Assembly (NCBI GenBank): GCA_021770065.1
Contig: JAETRR010000006.1
Location: 1-64,000 of the forward strand
Length of the DNA: 64,000 nucleotides
Reading direction: 5' to 3'
Source of the DNA: Lachnoclostridium sp.
Lineage (GTDB): Bacteria; Bacillota; Clostridia; Lachnospirales; Lachnospiraceae
Under the pieces are notes generated by a model. The model was not told the origin of the DNA. It ran no database searches and saw only the letters and a program-made list of their open reading frames with translations. Within the stretch, counting starts at the first letter, position 1, and the number at the start of each line of letters is the position of its first letter. Both the position numbers and the translations under genes were made by a program. Of this stretch, positions 54,686-63,079 are shown one piece after another.

Positions 54686-55717
54686 TTAGATTGTGTTCTT
54701 TCGCGGCGGCCCGCAGCTTTCTCTCACTGCAAGATAAAAAGGCATGGAAATCCGCATGGGAAGGTGGTGGCCTCCCTGGATGCGGTCAATCAGGGTCTTG
54801 GCAGCCATCCGCCCCATCTCGTCCAGGGGAACATGAATCGTAGTGAGCATAGGGGAGAGGTACTGCGCCATATCAATATCGTCAATACTGATAACAGAGA
54901 TATCTTCGGGGATTCTTAACCCCTCTTCCTGGATAGCCCGCATAACTCCGATAGCCGTCAGATCATTTGGGGCAAAGACGGCAGTCATCTCATGTGTCCT
55001 TGCAAGCAATGCCTTGGTGCCCCGGTAACCGCCCTCAGAACAGAGCATCACATTAGAGATAAATTCATTCCGAACCGGTATTTTGTGCTTGCTCAGAGTA
55101 GAACAGTAGCCGATATAACGCTCCTCGTTCTGGGTTTCTCCCACGTAAGCGATTTTTGTGTGCCCGAGGCCGATCAAATATTCAATCACATGTTCGCTTG
55201 CCAGGATGCTTTCGCAGAGAACCTGGTCGTACTTGGCGTTGAGGCTGTTCAGGCCTGTGTAGATAACATAGTTAAAATGCTTCTTAAGAAAGCTCAGAAG
55301 CTGCTTATTGCAGCGTCCCAGTATGGCAACACCATCTACATGATTATCGGTAATGAGATGAAAGGTGCTGGGGTGCTGGATATCAATGGCCGTAAAGGAG
55401 TATTTCAAAATATAATTCTGTTTAAAGGCTTCTTTTTCGATGCTCCGGGCCAGCTGGGAAAAGAAAGGATCGGTAATGGCATCCGGCTCACGGGCAAACA
55501 GGCAGGCGATGGAGTGGGAAGAGGCCTGTCCGGAGGGCGCTTTCCCGGCCTTGAGATTCCGGGCGCTGGTATTGGGCGTGTAGTTTGTCCGGCGGACAAT
55601 CTCCCAGATGCGGTCCTGGACCTCCTTGCTGGCAGCTCTGGAATTACTTTGATTAATCACTCTTGAAACGGTGGAAATGGACACACCTGCTTCTTGGGCA
55701 ATTTCTTTCAGCGTCAT
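54686..55717 (-). CDS. LacI-family transcriptional regulator
   Basis: 343 residues, minus strand. N-terminal helix-turn-helix TLKEIAQEAGVSISTVSRVIN (residues 2-22) with hinge near 50-60; the rest is a periplasmic-binding-protein-like effector domain (VDGVAILGR, AVFAPNDLTAIGVMRA, SVISIDDIDMAQYLSP). It is divergent from the catabolic operon at 55995 and has its own promoter. Probably controls that operon in response to a sugar phosphate or sugar. Confidence 0.92.
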   Translation of the reverse strand: MTLKEIAQEAGVSISTVSRVINQSNSRAASKEVQDRIWEIVRRTNYTPNTSARNLKAGKAPSGQASSHSIACLFAREPDAITDPFFSQLARSIEKEAFKQNYILKYSFTAIDIQHPSTFHLITDNHVDGVAILGRCNKQLLSFLKKHFNYVIYTGLNSLNAKYDQVLCESILASEHVIEYLIGLGHTKIAYVGETQNEERYIGYCSTLSKHKIPVRNEFISNVMLCSEGGYRGTKALLARTHEMTAVFAPNDLTAIGVMRAIQEEGLRIPEDISVISIDDIDMAQYLSPMLTTIHVPLDEMGRMAAKTLIDRIQGGHHLPMRISMPFYLAVRESCGPPRKNTI

Positions 55718-55762
55718 ATGAAAAATCCCTCTCTTTTTTCGTAAAATGTGCTCAAATCTATA

Positions 55763-55786
55763 TTTATCATAGATATAAATGATAAA
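55763..55786. promoter_or_regulatory. Palindrome at LacI gene promoter
   Basis: TTTATCAT-8 bases-ATGATAAA, perfect 8-bp arms, overlaps the -10 and spacer of the minus-strand promoter. Candidate autoregulatory operator. Confidence 0.5.
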
Positions 55787-55794
55787 AGTGTCAA
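55766..55794 (-). promoter_or_regulatory. Sigma-A promoter of LacI gene
   Basis: On the minus strand: TTGACA (55794-55789), 17-base spacer, TATGAT (55771-55766), about 50 bases before the start codon. Confidence 0.75.
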
Positions 55795-55864
55795 TAAAAT
55801 TAAGGGGAATAATCAGAAAAAGTCAGAGCAGATAATCCTAAAACAGACAATATTCACAAATAGA

Positions 55865-55876
55865 GCAAACGATTGG
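55865..55876. promoter_or_regulatory. Candidate LacI-type operator 1
   Basis: GCAAACGATTGG, imperfect palindrome around a central CG. It lies 11 bases before the candidate -35 at 55888 and resembles the site at 60530. Confidence 0.5.
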
Positions 55877-55887
55877 GTAATTATTTG

Positions 55888-55915
55888 TTGATTTTTGCGT
55901 AAATTCAGATACAAT
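55888..55915 (+). promoter_or_regulatory. Candidate promoter of catabolic operon
   Basis: TTGATT, 16-base spacer, TACAAT, about 80 bases before the first epimerase gene. Confidence 0.5.
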
Positions 55916-55994
55916 AATTTATAACAGAAGCAAAAACACACAGATTTTCTAAAAGGCAGAAAAATCAAGAAAAATAACTACAAGAGGGGTGAAT

Positions 55995-56732
55995 ATGAGA
56001 AAAGAAGCGGAAATTCAGGATAAAAAGCGGAGGATTAAACTTGCAGCCAGTATGCTGTGTGCGGATCAGGGAAGCTTGAACGGCCAGATAAAAGAGATTG
56101 AATCAGCCGGGGCGGATATGCTGCATATAGACATTATGGACGGCCGCTTTGTTCCCAATATGACAGGAGGAAGCGATTATGCAAGTGATATCCGGTCAGT
56201 CAGCAGTATTGTGTGTGATTATCATTTTATGGTGGAAAAACCGGATGAGCAGATTGCTATGCTGAAAGGGCTTAGAAGCGGCGACAGAATCTGCTTTCAT
56301 GCAGAATGCGGCTGTGACTGTTTAAAAGTAATCGATCAGATCCACCGGATGGGTGCAGAAGCGGGCCTTGCAATAAACCCGGGAACACCGGCTGCGGCAA
56401 TTAAAAAATTCTTAAATGAAACGGACTATATTTTATTGCTGATTGTTAACCCGGGATTTAAAGGCCAGCCCGTTATCCCCAGAACACTGCACAAGCTGTC
56501 AGAGCTTAGAAAAACATTGGATGAGATGGGAAAAGATGCGGAGGAGATTCTGATAGACGGTGCGGTAACATTTGACAATATACTGGAGATTGTCCGCCTG
56601 GGAGCAGATAATCTGGTGTGCGGGCCTTATACCTGTTTTAACAAAGAACTGGGCGGAATTGAACCGACTCTGAACAGAGTTAAGGAAGTATTGAGAAAGG
56701 AAGGATATGATGTGGAGAGGAGGGGCAGATGA
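55995..56732 (+). CDS. Ribulose-phosphate 3-epimerase family protein 1
   Basis: 245 residues, TIM barrel. Family motifs: MLHIDIMDGRFVPN near 43-56 (metal Asp), FHAE near 98, AINPGTP near 122, LIVNPGFKGQ near 144 and the catalytic IDGAVTFDN near 180-188. Epimerises a ketose phosphate at C3: ribulose-5-P, or allulose-6-P in sugar-specific paralogues. ATG 55995 follows AGAGGGG; a GTG six bases earlier is possible. Its stop overlaps the next start. Two different paralogues in one operon suggest an unusual substrate. Confidence 0.85.
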   Translation: MRKEAEIQDKKRRIKLAASMLCADQGSLNGQIKEIESAGADMLHIDIMDGRFVPNMTGGSDYASDIRSVSSIVCDYHFMVEKPDEQIAMLKGLRSGDRICFHAECGCDCLKVIDQIHRMGAEAGLAINPGTPAAAIKKFLNETDYILLLIVNPGFKGQPVIPRTLHKLSELRKTLDEMGKDAEEILIDGAVTFDNILEIVRLGADNLVCGPYTCFNKELGGIEPTLNRVKEVLRKEGYDVERRGR

Positions 56733-57394
56733 AAAAAATATTATTTAGTCCGTCAATCTGCACAGGAGGGTATGGAGAGGTAAAGGAAACCATTTCCTGG
56801 CTGGAAAGCAAAGGGGCGGATCATATACATATTGATATCATGGACGGCCGGTATGTACATCCGATTATGGGCGGAGTGGATTATGTAAACATGATAAGAG
56901 AGAATACCTCTCTTCCGATAGAACTTCATTTTATGACGTGCGGCACGGAAAGATTTCTTGAAATGTATGATATCAGAGAAAATGAGATTATATACATTCA
57001 TCCGGATTCCACGTACCATCCCCATCGGCTGCTGCAGACTATCCGCGGAAAAAAAGCGAAGGCCGGAATTGTTATTTCGGTTGATGACGAGCCGGAAGAT
57101 TTTGTGGAACTATATGAGGAAAGCGAATTTATCTTGCTCATGGGTGTGACGCCGGGATGCCCGGGATCGGAATTTCAGGAATCCGTATTTGAAAAAATCA
57201 GAAAAGTCCGGGAGATCTGCAGGGAACAGGGAATAAAAAGACATGTTGAGATTGACGGAAGCGTCAGCCCCGGGAATATAGAAAAGCTCATTGAAGCAGG
57301 ATTTGACAGTGTGGTTCTGGGATATCCCGGCTGCTTTGATCCGGTAAACGGGAGAGAAAAAACAATGAATACAATGATACGCCTGGCTCAATAA
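56729..57394 (+). CDS. Ribulose-phosphate 3-epimerase family protein 2
   Basis: 221 residues, overlapping the previous stop by four bases (ATGA). Motifs: SPSICTGGYGEVKE near the N-terminus, HIHIDIMDGRYVHP near 33-46, ELHFM near 70, VISVDDEPED near 115 and EIDGSVSPGN near 170-179. It retains the family's metal and catalytic Asp residues, but the loop VTPGCPGSEFQ differs from the usual VNPGFGGQ, so the substrate may differ from that of paralogue 1. Confidence 0.82.
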   Translation: MKKILFSPSICTGGYGEVKETISWLESKGADHIHIDIMDGRYVHPIMGGVDYVNMIRENTSLPIELHFMTCGTERFLEMYDIRENEIIYIHPDSTYHPHRLLQTIRGKKAKAGIVISVDDEPEDFVELYEESEFILLMGVTPGCPGSEFQESVFEKIRKVREICREQGIKRHVEIDGSVSPGNIEKLIEAGFDSVVLGYPGCFDPVNGREKTMNTMIRLAQ

Positions 57395-57419
57395 GCCGGG
57401 ATATTCCAAAGAAAAACCA

Positions 57420-57460
57420 TTTACCCTTTAGTGCCGTCGCGCAGCGACTAGAATAGGAGG
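57420..57460 (+). repeat. Hairpin-SD element, copy D
   Basis: TTTACCCTTTAGTGCC, hairpin GTCGC-GCA-GCGAC, TAGAATAGGAGG. AGGAGG ends six bases before the ATG at 57467. Same element as the three copies in the CIS payload region, about 37 kb away. Confidence 0.85.
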
Positions 57461-57466
57461 TATAGT

Positions 57467-58486
57467 ATGAAAGCGATTTACATGGAAAAGAGAGGAAGCA
57501 TGGAACTGGCGGATCGTCCGGTTCCGGAATTTACAGAAGGACGTGCGATTATCAAAATGGATATGTGCGGTATCTGCGGCACGGATGTGGCAGGATACCG
57601 GGGAATTGCTGACAATTATGAATATCCGGTTATTATCGGCCATGAGGCAGTGGGGCACATCTGGAAGATAGATGAGAACAATCCATACGGTTTAAAGGAG
57701 GGGGATCGCGTTACCTGTGAACCTTATACACACTGCAAAGAATGCTATGCCTGCAGACAGGGACAGTACGGAGCCTGTGATAATCTGAGTAATACCGGTA
57801 TCCACCAAAACGGGATGATGGCAGAATTCCACAGCCATCCGCTGGAGCTGATTCATAAGATCCCGGATTATATGTCGGATGAGCAGGCCTGTATGGTAGA
57901 ACCTTTTGCCATAGGCGTAAACGCCACACGCCGCCTGAATGTGCAGGAAGGAGATGTCTGTCTGATCACAGGAGGAGGGGCAATCGGACTGATCTGCGCT
58001 ATGGTCTGTAAGAGCAGGGGAGGAATTCCGGTTATTGCGGATCCTCTGGAGTCACGGCTTGCCACGGCGAAAGAAATGGGTGTGGAATATGTCTGCAATA
58101 ACGTAAAAGAGGATTTGCCGGCGTATATAAAAAGCATAAATCACGGTCATCTGGCAAACAGGATGTATGAATGCTCGGGGGCGACGCCTGTTCAGCAGAG
58201 CATGTTTGACTATGTAGAGAGCGCAGGCACCATTGTTATGGTGGGATGGCCCCATGCCGTTTTTGAGATGGATATGGCGAAGGTGATCCGCAAGGCCCTC
58301 ACCATTGTGGGATCCAGGAATGCGGCAGACAGTTTCCCAGAGGCAATCCGGCTGGTGGCGGATAAAGTAGTAGATGCCGACAAGTTTGTTACTTCCGTGG
58401 TGCCGATTGATAAAACGCTGGAGGTCCTTAAGGATATGGTTGATAATCCGGCCCGGCACTTAAAGACATTAATCAAAATAAGCTGA
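57467..58486 (+). CDS. Zinc-dependent polyol/alcohol dehydrogenase 1
   Basis: 339 residues, medium-chain dehydrogenase. Catalytic zinc ligands in MCGICGTD near 26-33 and GHEAVGH near 55-61; structural zinc Cys in CKECYACRQGQYGAC near 87-101; MVEPFAIG near 144-151 and NAD fold GGGAIGL near 168-174. Closest in type to sorbitol or threonine dehydrogenases. Probably oxidises a polyol or sugar-derived hydroxyl. Its ribosome site comes from repeat copy D. Confidence 0.88.
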   Translation: MKAIYMEKRGSMELADRPVPEFTEGRAIIKMDMCGICGTDVAGYRGIADNYEYPVIIGHEAVGHIWKIDENNPYGLKEGDRVTCEPYTHCKECYACRQGQYGACDNLSNTGIHQNGMMAEFHSHPLELIHKIPDYMSDEQACMVEPFAIGVNATRRLNVQEGDVCLITGGGAIGLICAMVCKSRGGIPVIADPLESRLATAKEMGVEYVCNNVKEDLPAYIKSINHGHLANRMYECSGATPVQQSMFDYVESAGTIVMVGWPHAVFEMDMAKVIRKALTIVGSRNAADSFPEAIRLVADKVVDADKFVTSVVPIDKTLEVLKDMVDNPARHLKTLIKIS

Positions 58487-58547
58487 GACCTATAAAAACA
58501 GGGAAGCGACGGCTGAAAAGTGCAGGACAGGAAGAAAGGAGAAATTC

Positions 58548-59510
58548 ATGCCGGTTATCAGAGATATTCACAGACTGTATGCGCATGCACTGAAAAATAA
58601 ATATATTATACCTGCATTTCATGTGTGGGGAATCGAGTCGGTAAAAGCAGTTCTGCGGGCTGCTGCCGATGAAGACTCGCCGGTGATTATGCAGATTTTG
58701 ACGCCCACATTGGACAATGTTGCTCCGTTTCCGGCTTTTTTGGAAACGATTCGGAAGTATGCGGAGGAATATCCCGTACCGGTAGTGGTAAACCGCGACC
58801 ACAGCCCGTCCGCAGAGGCGGCTGTAAAGGCGGTTGATATGGGCTTCCCCTCCGTGATGTTTGACGGTTCATCGCTGCCTTTTGATGAAAATGTGCAGAA
58901 GACCAGGCAGGTGACGGACTATGCCCATGAACGCGGCGTCTGGGTGGAAGCAGAACTGGGGTCGATTCCGGGTCTTGAGGATGAGGCATTCAGTACCTGT
59001 ACCCGCTATACAGAGCCGGAACAGGCATCTGAGTTTCTGGAAAAAACGGGCTGTGATTCCCTTGCGGTTGCAGTCGGGACGGCGCATGGAGGAGTGAGGG
59101 CAGAGGAGCATCTGAAAATTGACTTTGAACGTCTGGAGAATATACACAAAGCAGCGGGAAGGGTGCCTTTAGTTCTGCATGGAGCGGCCGCCCTGCCCTG
59201 GGAGCTGGTTGACGAAGTGAACCGGTATGGGGGAAAAGCGGAACATCTGATGATGTGTACAGAAGAAACGATAGAAAGGACGCGCCTGTACGGAGTGGCA
59301 AAAGCCAACATGGATGTCGATAACTGGCTGGCAGTGACTGCGGCTCTGAGAAAACAGTTTGTACAAAAACCAGAACAATTCAATCCAATCGTGTATATGA
59401 AAGAGACGGAGAATGCCATGTACAGAGTAGTGCGGCATAAAATGCACAATGTTTCCCGAAGTGCGGGAATGGCGTCCCGTTTTATGAATGAAGGAGGTGC
59501 CGGTCTGTGA
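58548..59510 (+). CDS. Class II ketose-bisphosphate aldolase
   Basis: 320 residues. Motifs: IIPAFHVWGIESVKAVLRAA near 19-38, VVNRDHSPSAEAA with zinc His near 84, VMFDGSSLPFDEN near 105-117, AELGSIPGLED near 135-145, GTAHGGV near 181-187 and LHGAAAL near 213-219. It fits the zinc FBA/tagatose-bisphosphate aldolase family. The usual HLDH is NRDH here, a change next to the metal ligand. Would cleave a phosphorylated ketose in this pathway. GTGA overlap with next gene. Confidence 0.87.
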   Translation: MPVIRDIHRLYAHALKNKYIIPAFHVWGIESVKAVLRAAADEDSPVIMQILTPTLDNVAPFPAFLETIRKYAEEYPVPVVVNRDHSPSAEAAVKAVDMGFPSVMFDGSSLPFDENVQKTRQVTDYAHERGVWVEAELGSIPGLEDEAFSTCTRYTEPEQASEFLEKTGCDSLAVAVGTAHGGVRAEEHLKIDFERLENIHKAAGRVPLVLHGAAALPWELVDEVNRYGGKAEHLMMCTEETIERTRLYGVAKANMDVDNWLAVTAALRKQFVQKPEQFNPIVYMKETENAMYRVVRHKMHNVSRSAGMASRFMNEGGAGL

Positions 59511-60526
59511 AAGCAGTGGTAATTGTTGATAAAAAAACGGTGGAATTACAGGAAAGGCCCGTTCCGGAGCTGAAAGCAGATGAGGTTCTGCTGAAGATAG
59601 AGCGGTGTATGCTCTGTACATGGGAGCAGAGAGTATTTCTGCGTATGCAGCCTTTCCCGCTGCCTTATATAGGGGGGCATGAATTTGCAGGAACTATCGC
59701 AGCCCTTGGAAGCGGACTGGATCCCGGGAAATATCCTGTCGGAAGAAAGGCAACGGGACGTGTAATTCCGTTTTGCGGAGAATGCCCTTCCTGCAGGCGG
59801 GGAGCGGAAAATATGTGTGAAACCCAGAACCAGGAAAATAATTTCGGCGGCCTTGCCGAATATATTGCAGTTCCTGTTACGCAGCTTTATATGGTAAATG
59901 ATTCCGTACCCTTTGAAAGACTGGCGTTTGCGGAGCCTCTGGGCTGTGTAATTACCTGTTTCGATAAGCTGGATATAAAGCTGGGGGACTATGTGGTGAT
60001 TGTGGGTGCCGGCATGATGGGAATGCTGAACCTTTTAACGGCAAAATTACAGGGAGCCTATGTGATTGTCAGCGAGCCGGACGAAAGAAAGCGTGAACTG
60101 GCAGAAAAGCTTGGAGCAGATGCGGTTGTTAATCCTCTTGAAACGGATGCGGCCGAATTTGTAAAGAGAGAGACATCCGGACAGGGAGCCAGGGCAGTCA
60201 TTAACTGTGTAGCCTTTAAGGAGATTATTCCCCAGTGTATGGATATGCTGGGTATCAAAGGAACATTTCTGATGTTTGGAAAAATGTTCCCGGACGGAAA
60301 AACGGAATTTGATTTAAATGCTATCCATGACAGGGAGTATGTGGTAACCGGGACTATGAGCGCCAGTGTTTCTGCTTTTCAAAGAGCAGTTAATCTGCTG
60401 GAGAGAGGGATTGTCAGACCGGATGAGCTGTGCCTGCTGGAGAAAACATTTGATAAAGCCCAATGTCAGGAAGCCTTTGAAGCGGCAGTCAGACCGGATA
60501 CCTATCGGATCGCAATCCGGTTTTGA
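59507..60526 (+). CDS. Zinc-dependent alcohol dehydrogenase 2
   Basis: 339 residues, GTG start overlapping the aldolase TGA; AAGGAGG lies nine bases upstream. Motifs: CMLCTWEQ near 32-39, GGHEFAGT near 58-65, structural zinc CGECPSCRRGAENMC near 90-104, FAEPLGC near 146-152 and VIVGAGMMGML near 164-174. Different subgroup from dehydrogenase 1 (CTWEQ in place of CGTD). Likely second oxidation or reduction step of the same pathway. Confidence 0.86.
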   Translation: MKAVVIVDKKTVELQERPVPELKADEVLLKIERCMLCTWEQRVFLRMQPFPLPYIGGHEFAGTIAALGSGLDPGKYPVGRKATGRVIPFCGECPSCRRGAENMCETQNQENNFGGLAEYIAVPVTQLYMVNDSVPFERLAFAEPLGCVITCFDKLDIKLGDYVVIVGAGMMGMLNLLTAKLQGAYVIVSEPDERKRELAEKLGADAVVNPLETDAAEFVKRETSGQGARAVINCVAFKEIIPQCMDMLGIKGTFLMFGKMFPDGKTEFDLNAIHDREYVVTGTMSASVSAFQRAVNLLERGIVRPDELCLLEKTFDKAQCQEAFEAAVRPDTYRIAIRF

Positions 60527-60529
60527 TAG

Positions 60530-60541
60530 ACAAACGTTTGT
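60530..60541. promoter_or_regulatory. Candidate LacI-type operator 2
   Basis: ACAAACGTTTGT, a perfect 12-base palindrome, in the 124-base gap before the TIM-like gene. It is 11 bases before a candidate -35, as for the site at 55865. Confidence 0.6.
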
Positions 60542-60552
60542 GTAAAATTGTG

Positions 60553-60581
60553 TTGTGCGTTTGCTTAAACCGTAATAAAAT
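60553..60581 (+). promoter_or_regulatory. Candidate internal promoter before TIM-like gene
   Basis: TTGTGC, 17-base spacer, TAAAAT, 70 bases before the GTG start at 60651. Confidence 0.45.
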
Positions 60582-60587
60582 TTAAAC

Positions 60588-60618
60588 AAACAAATCAATA
60601 AAAAAGAAAGATTTGTTT
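60588..60618 (+). repeat. AT-rich inverted repeat in leader
   Basis: AAACAAATC (60588-60596) and GATTTGTTT (60610-60618), perfect 9-bp arms with 13-base spacer, just after the candidate -10. Possible leader hairpin or operator. Confidence 0.4.
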
Positions 60619-60650
60619 CAGTTTTGGGAATATGGTTTAGGAGGTGCACT

Positions 60651-61580
60651 GTGAAAGAGATTTATGTAAATCTGAAACGATTTGATGTTCCAAAGGAAAT
60701 GGGAGGCATCTGCCCCCAAAAAAATCCGGTTGAGTGGATTTGCAGCACGGTCAGTAAAACAATTGAGGAAGGATTGGGAAATATATCCGGTGTATCCGTA
60801 ACCTATTTTCTGCCGGAAGCACTGCTGGTTCCTGCTTTCCATGAGCTGTCACGGTATAGTGAGAAAGAGATCGGCTGCTTTTCCATAGGATGCCAGGGAG
60901 TATTCCGGGAAGATGTTGTTCCGGGCAAGAACTTTGGGGCATTTACAACGAACCGTCCGGCGGCTGCCATGAAAGCACTGGGGTGCAGCTGGACCATGAT
61001 CGGACACAGTGAAGAGCGCAAGGATAAAATGAGTATTCTCACGGCTTATGAGGAAAAAATAGGCCGGGATAAAGAGGCATATGAACATGCAGAGCAGTCG
61101 GTATCTTCTATGCTGAATCAGGAAGTCTGTGCGGCACTGGACAGAAAAATGAATGTTTTGTTCTGCGTAGGCGAGACTGCAGGGCAAAAAGGATCCGATT
61201 TACCGGAAGAATATGAACCCAGGGTGAGGGAAGTATTAAGGGAGCAGATTATCCATGGACTGAAAGGGGCAGCTGAGAAAAAAGGTGACTTAAAAATTGC
61301 AATCGGATATGAACCCATCTGGGCGATCGGGCCGGGAAAGACACCTCCCGGGGGCGGTTATGTATCATTTGTCAGCAGTTATATTAAAGAAGTGTGCCGG
61401 GAAGAGCTTGGAATGGAACTGCCGGTTGTCTACGGTGGGGGCTTGAAAGAAGAAAATGCTTCAGAGATGGCAGCCGTTGAGACACTGGACGGAGGGCTGG
61501 TAGCACTTACAAAGTTTACACAGCCCATAGCATTTGATGTAAACAGCTTAAAAAACATTATCAGCGCTTATGTAAAATAA
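60651..61580 (+). CDS. Triosephosphate isomerase family protein
   Basis: 310 residues, longer than usual TIM (about 250). N-terminal VNLKRFDVP gives the Lys of the active site, catalytic His119 in GHSEER, catalytic Glu221 in YEPIWAIG, phosphate-loop GGG near the C-terminus. The extra residues are an inserted AEQSVSSMLNQEV helix and a longer N-terminal half. GTG start with AGGAGG six bases upstream. May act on triose or tetrulose phosphates rather than being the housekeeping enzyme. Confidence 0.85.
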   Translation: MKEIYVNLKRFDVPKEMGGICPQKNPVEWICSTVSKTIEEGLGNISGVSVTYFLPEALLVPAFHELSRYSEKEIGCFSIGCQGVFREDVVPGKNFGAFTTNRPAAAMKALGCSWTMIGHSEERKDKMSILTAYEEKIGRDKEAYEHAEQSVSSMLNQEVCAALDRKMNVLFCVGETAGQKGSDLPEEYEPRVREVLREQIIHGLKGAAEKKGDLKIAIGYEPIWAIGPGKTPPGGGYVSFVSSYIKEVCREELGMELPVVYGGGLKEENASEMAAVETLDGGLVALTKFTQPIAFDVNSLKNIISAYVK

Positions 61581-61595
61581 AGGAGAGACTTAAGA

Positions 61596-63056
61596 ATGGA
61601 AATTCAATTTGAATACGGAAACGGCCTGATGTCAGCGAAGCTTCCGGACAGCACAGACGTGTTTATCCCGGGAGAGACCGTTAAAGATCCGCCCTGCCTT
61701 TTGCAGGACTGGGACAGCCTGTATGGCGCCACGCTGGAAAGCATCCGCAATCCCATAGGAATGGAGCCCTTACGCAAGCTGGCAGGACCGGGGAAAACGG
61801 TGGTATTTGTGATACCGGATATCGTAAAAGGCGGATGCCAGCCTACCAGCCACCGGAAAATCGCCATCCGCGCATGCCTGGACGAGCTGTACGCGGCAGG
61901 CGTGGAGAAAAAAGATATTCTGCTGCTGATCTCCAACGGCCTCCACCCAAGAGCAACCGTTCCGGAGATGAAGCAGATTCTGGGTGAAGAGCTGTTCCAT
62001 GAATTTTACGGGAGCGGCCAGATTACCAGCCACGACAGCGAGGATCCCGAGCATATGGTGGATTTGGGAAGAACTCGCAGAGGCGATCCGGTTCTGATGA
62101 ACAAATATGTATATGAGTGCGACATACCGATTTTAATCGGCCACTGCCAGGGAAACCCTTACGGCGGATATTCGGGAGGCTATAAGCACTGTGCCACGGG
62201 TATCACACACTGGCGCTCCATTGCGAGCCATCATGTGCCGGATGTGATGCACGGTTCAGACTTTACACCGGTATCCAATCACAGCCTGATGCGGACAAAA
62301 TTCGACGAAATCGGGATGTGGATGGAAGAAAAAATGGGACACAAATTTTTCTGCTGCGACGCGGTACTGGATACCTATTCCCGCCAGATAGCGATTTACA
62401 GCGGTTATGCGGCCGAAATGCAGCCGGAGAGCTGGAAGATCGCAAACAAACGGACTTATGTGCCTTATGCAGAAAAAAAATACGACATTATGGTGTTCGG
62501 AATGCCCCAGGATTTCCACTACGGCAACGGAATGGGAACGAATCCTATTCAGATGATGCAGGCCCTCAGCGCACAGGTTATCCGCCACAAACGCGTAATG
62601 AAAGAAAACTGCGTGATTATCTGCAGCTCCGTCTGCAACGGATATTTCCATGACGAGAGATGGCCGTACTTAAGAGAACTCCATGAGATGTTCCAGCATG
62701 ATTATATGCAGACGCTCCCGGATCTCAACCGCTACGGAGAGTACTTTGCAACGAATAAGGAATATATCCGGAGATACAGATTTACAAACGCGTTTCACCC
62801 GTTCCACGGTTTTTCCATGATGTCCTGCGGACATATAGCGGAGATGAATACCAGTGCAATTTATATTGTGGGAGCACAGGAGCCGGGGATCGCGCGCAGC
62901 ATGGGCCTGAAAACCCGGGCGACGTTTGAGGAAGCCCTTGAGGATGCCATGAAGAAATTTACAGGCCCGAATCCGAATATCCTTGCACTTCCAAAGACGT
63001 TTAAGCTCGGAGCCGTGCATCTTTGCATGAAAGATGATGATCTTTCAAATGTATAA
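61596..63056 (+). CDS. LarA-like nickel-pincer racemase/epimerase
   Basis: 486 residues, LarA (DUF2088) family. SNGLHPRAT with His117, IGHCQGNPYGGYSGGYKHCATG with Lys197 (place of the pincer-bound Lys) and following ASHH give the family catalytic pattern. LarA needs the nickel pincer nucleotide made by LarB, LarC and LarE, none of which are in this window. Members racemise lactate or epimerise other 2-hydroxy acids and sugar acids. Its position suggests a sugar-acid or related substrate. Confidence 0.87.
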   Translation: MEIQFEYGNGLMSAKLPDSTDVFIPGETVKDPPCLLQDWDSLYGATLESIRNPIGMEPLRKLAGPGKTVVFVIPDIVKGGCQPTSHRKIAIRACLDELYAAGVEKKDILLLISNGLHPRATVPEMKQILGEELFHEFYGSGQITSHDSEDPEHMVDLGRTRRGDPVLMNKYVYECDIPILIGHCQGNPYGGYSGGYKHCATGITHWRSIASHHVPDVMHGSDFTPVSNHSLMRTKFDEIGMWMEEKMGHKFFCCDAVLDTYSRQIAIYSGYAAEMQPESWKIANKRTYVPYAEKKYDIMVFGMPQDFHYGNGMGTNPIQMMQALSAQVIRHKRVMKENCVIICSSVCNGYFHDERWPYLRELHEMFQHDYMQTLPDLNRYGEYFATNKEYIRRYRFTNAFHPFHGFSMMSCGHIAEMNTSAIYIVGAQEPGIARSMGLKTRATFEEALEDAMKKFTGPNPNILALPKTFKLGAVHLCMKDDDLSNV

Positions 63057-63079
63057 GGAAAATATGAGGTAGAAATCAA

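Noticed and set aside
60530-60541. Catabolite-response (cre) site
   Set aside because: The palindrome has the central CG of LacI-family sites but lacks the TG-N-AA/TT-N-CA flanks of the cre consensus; better explained as site of the local LacI-type regulator.
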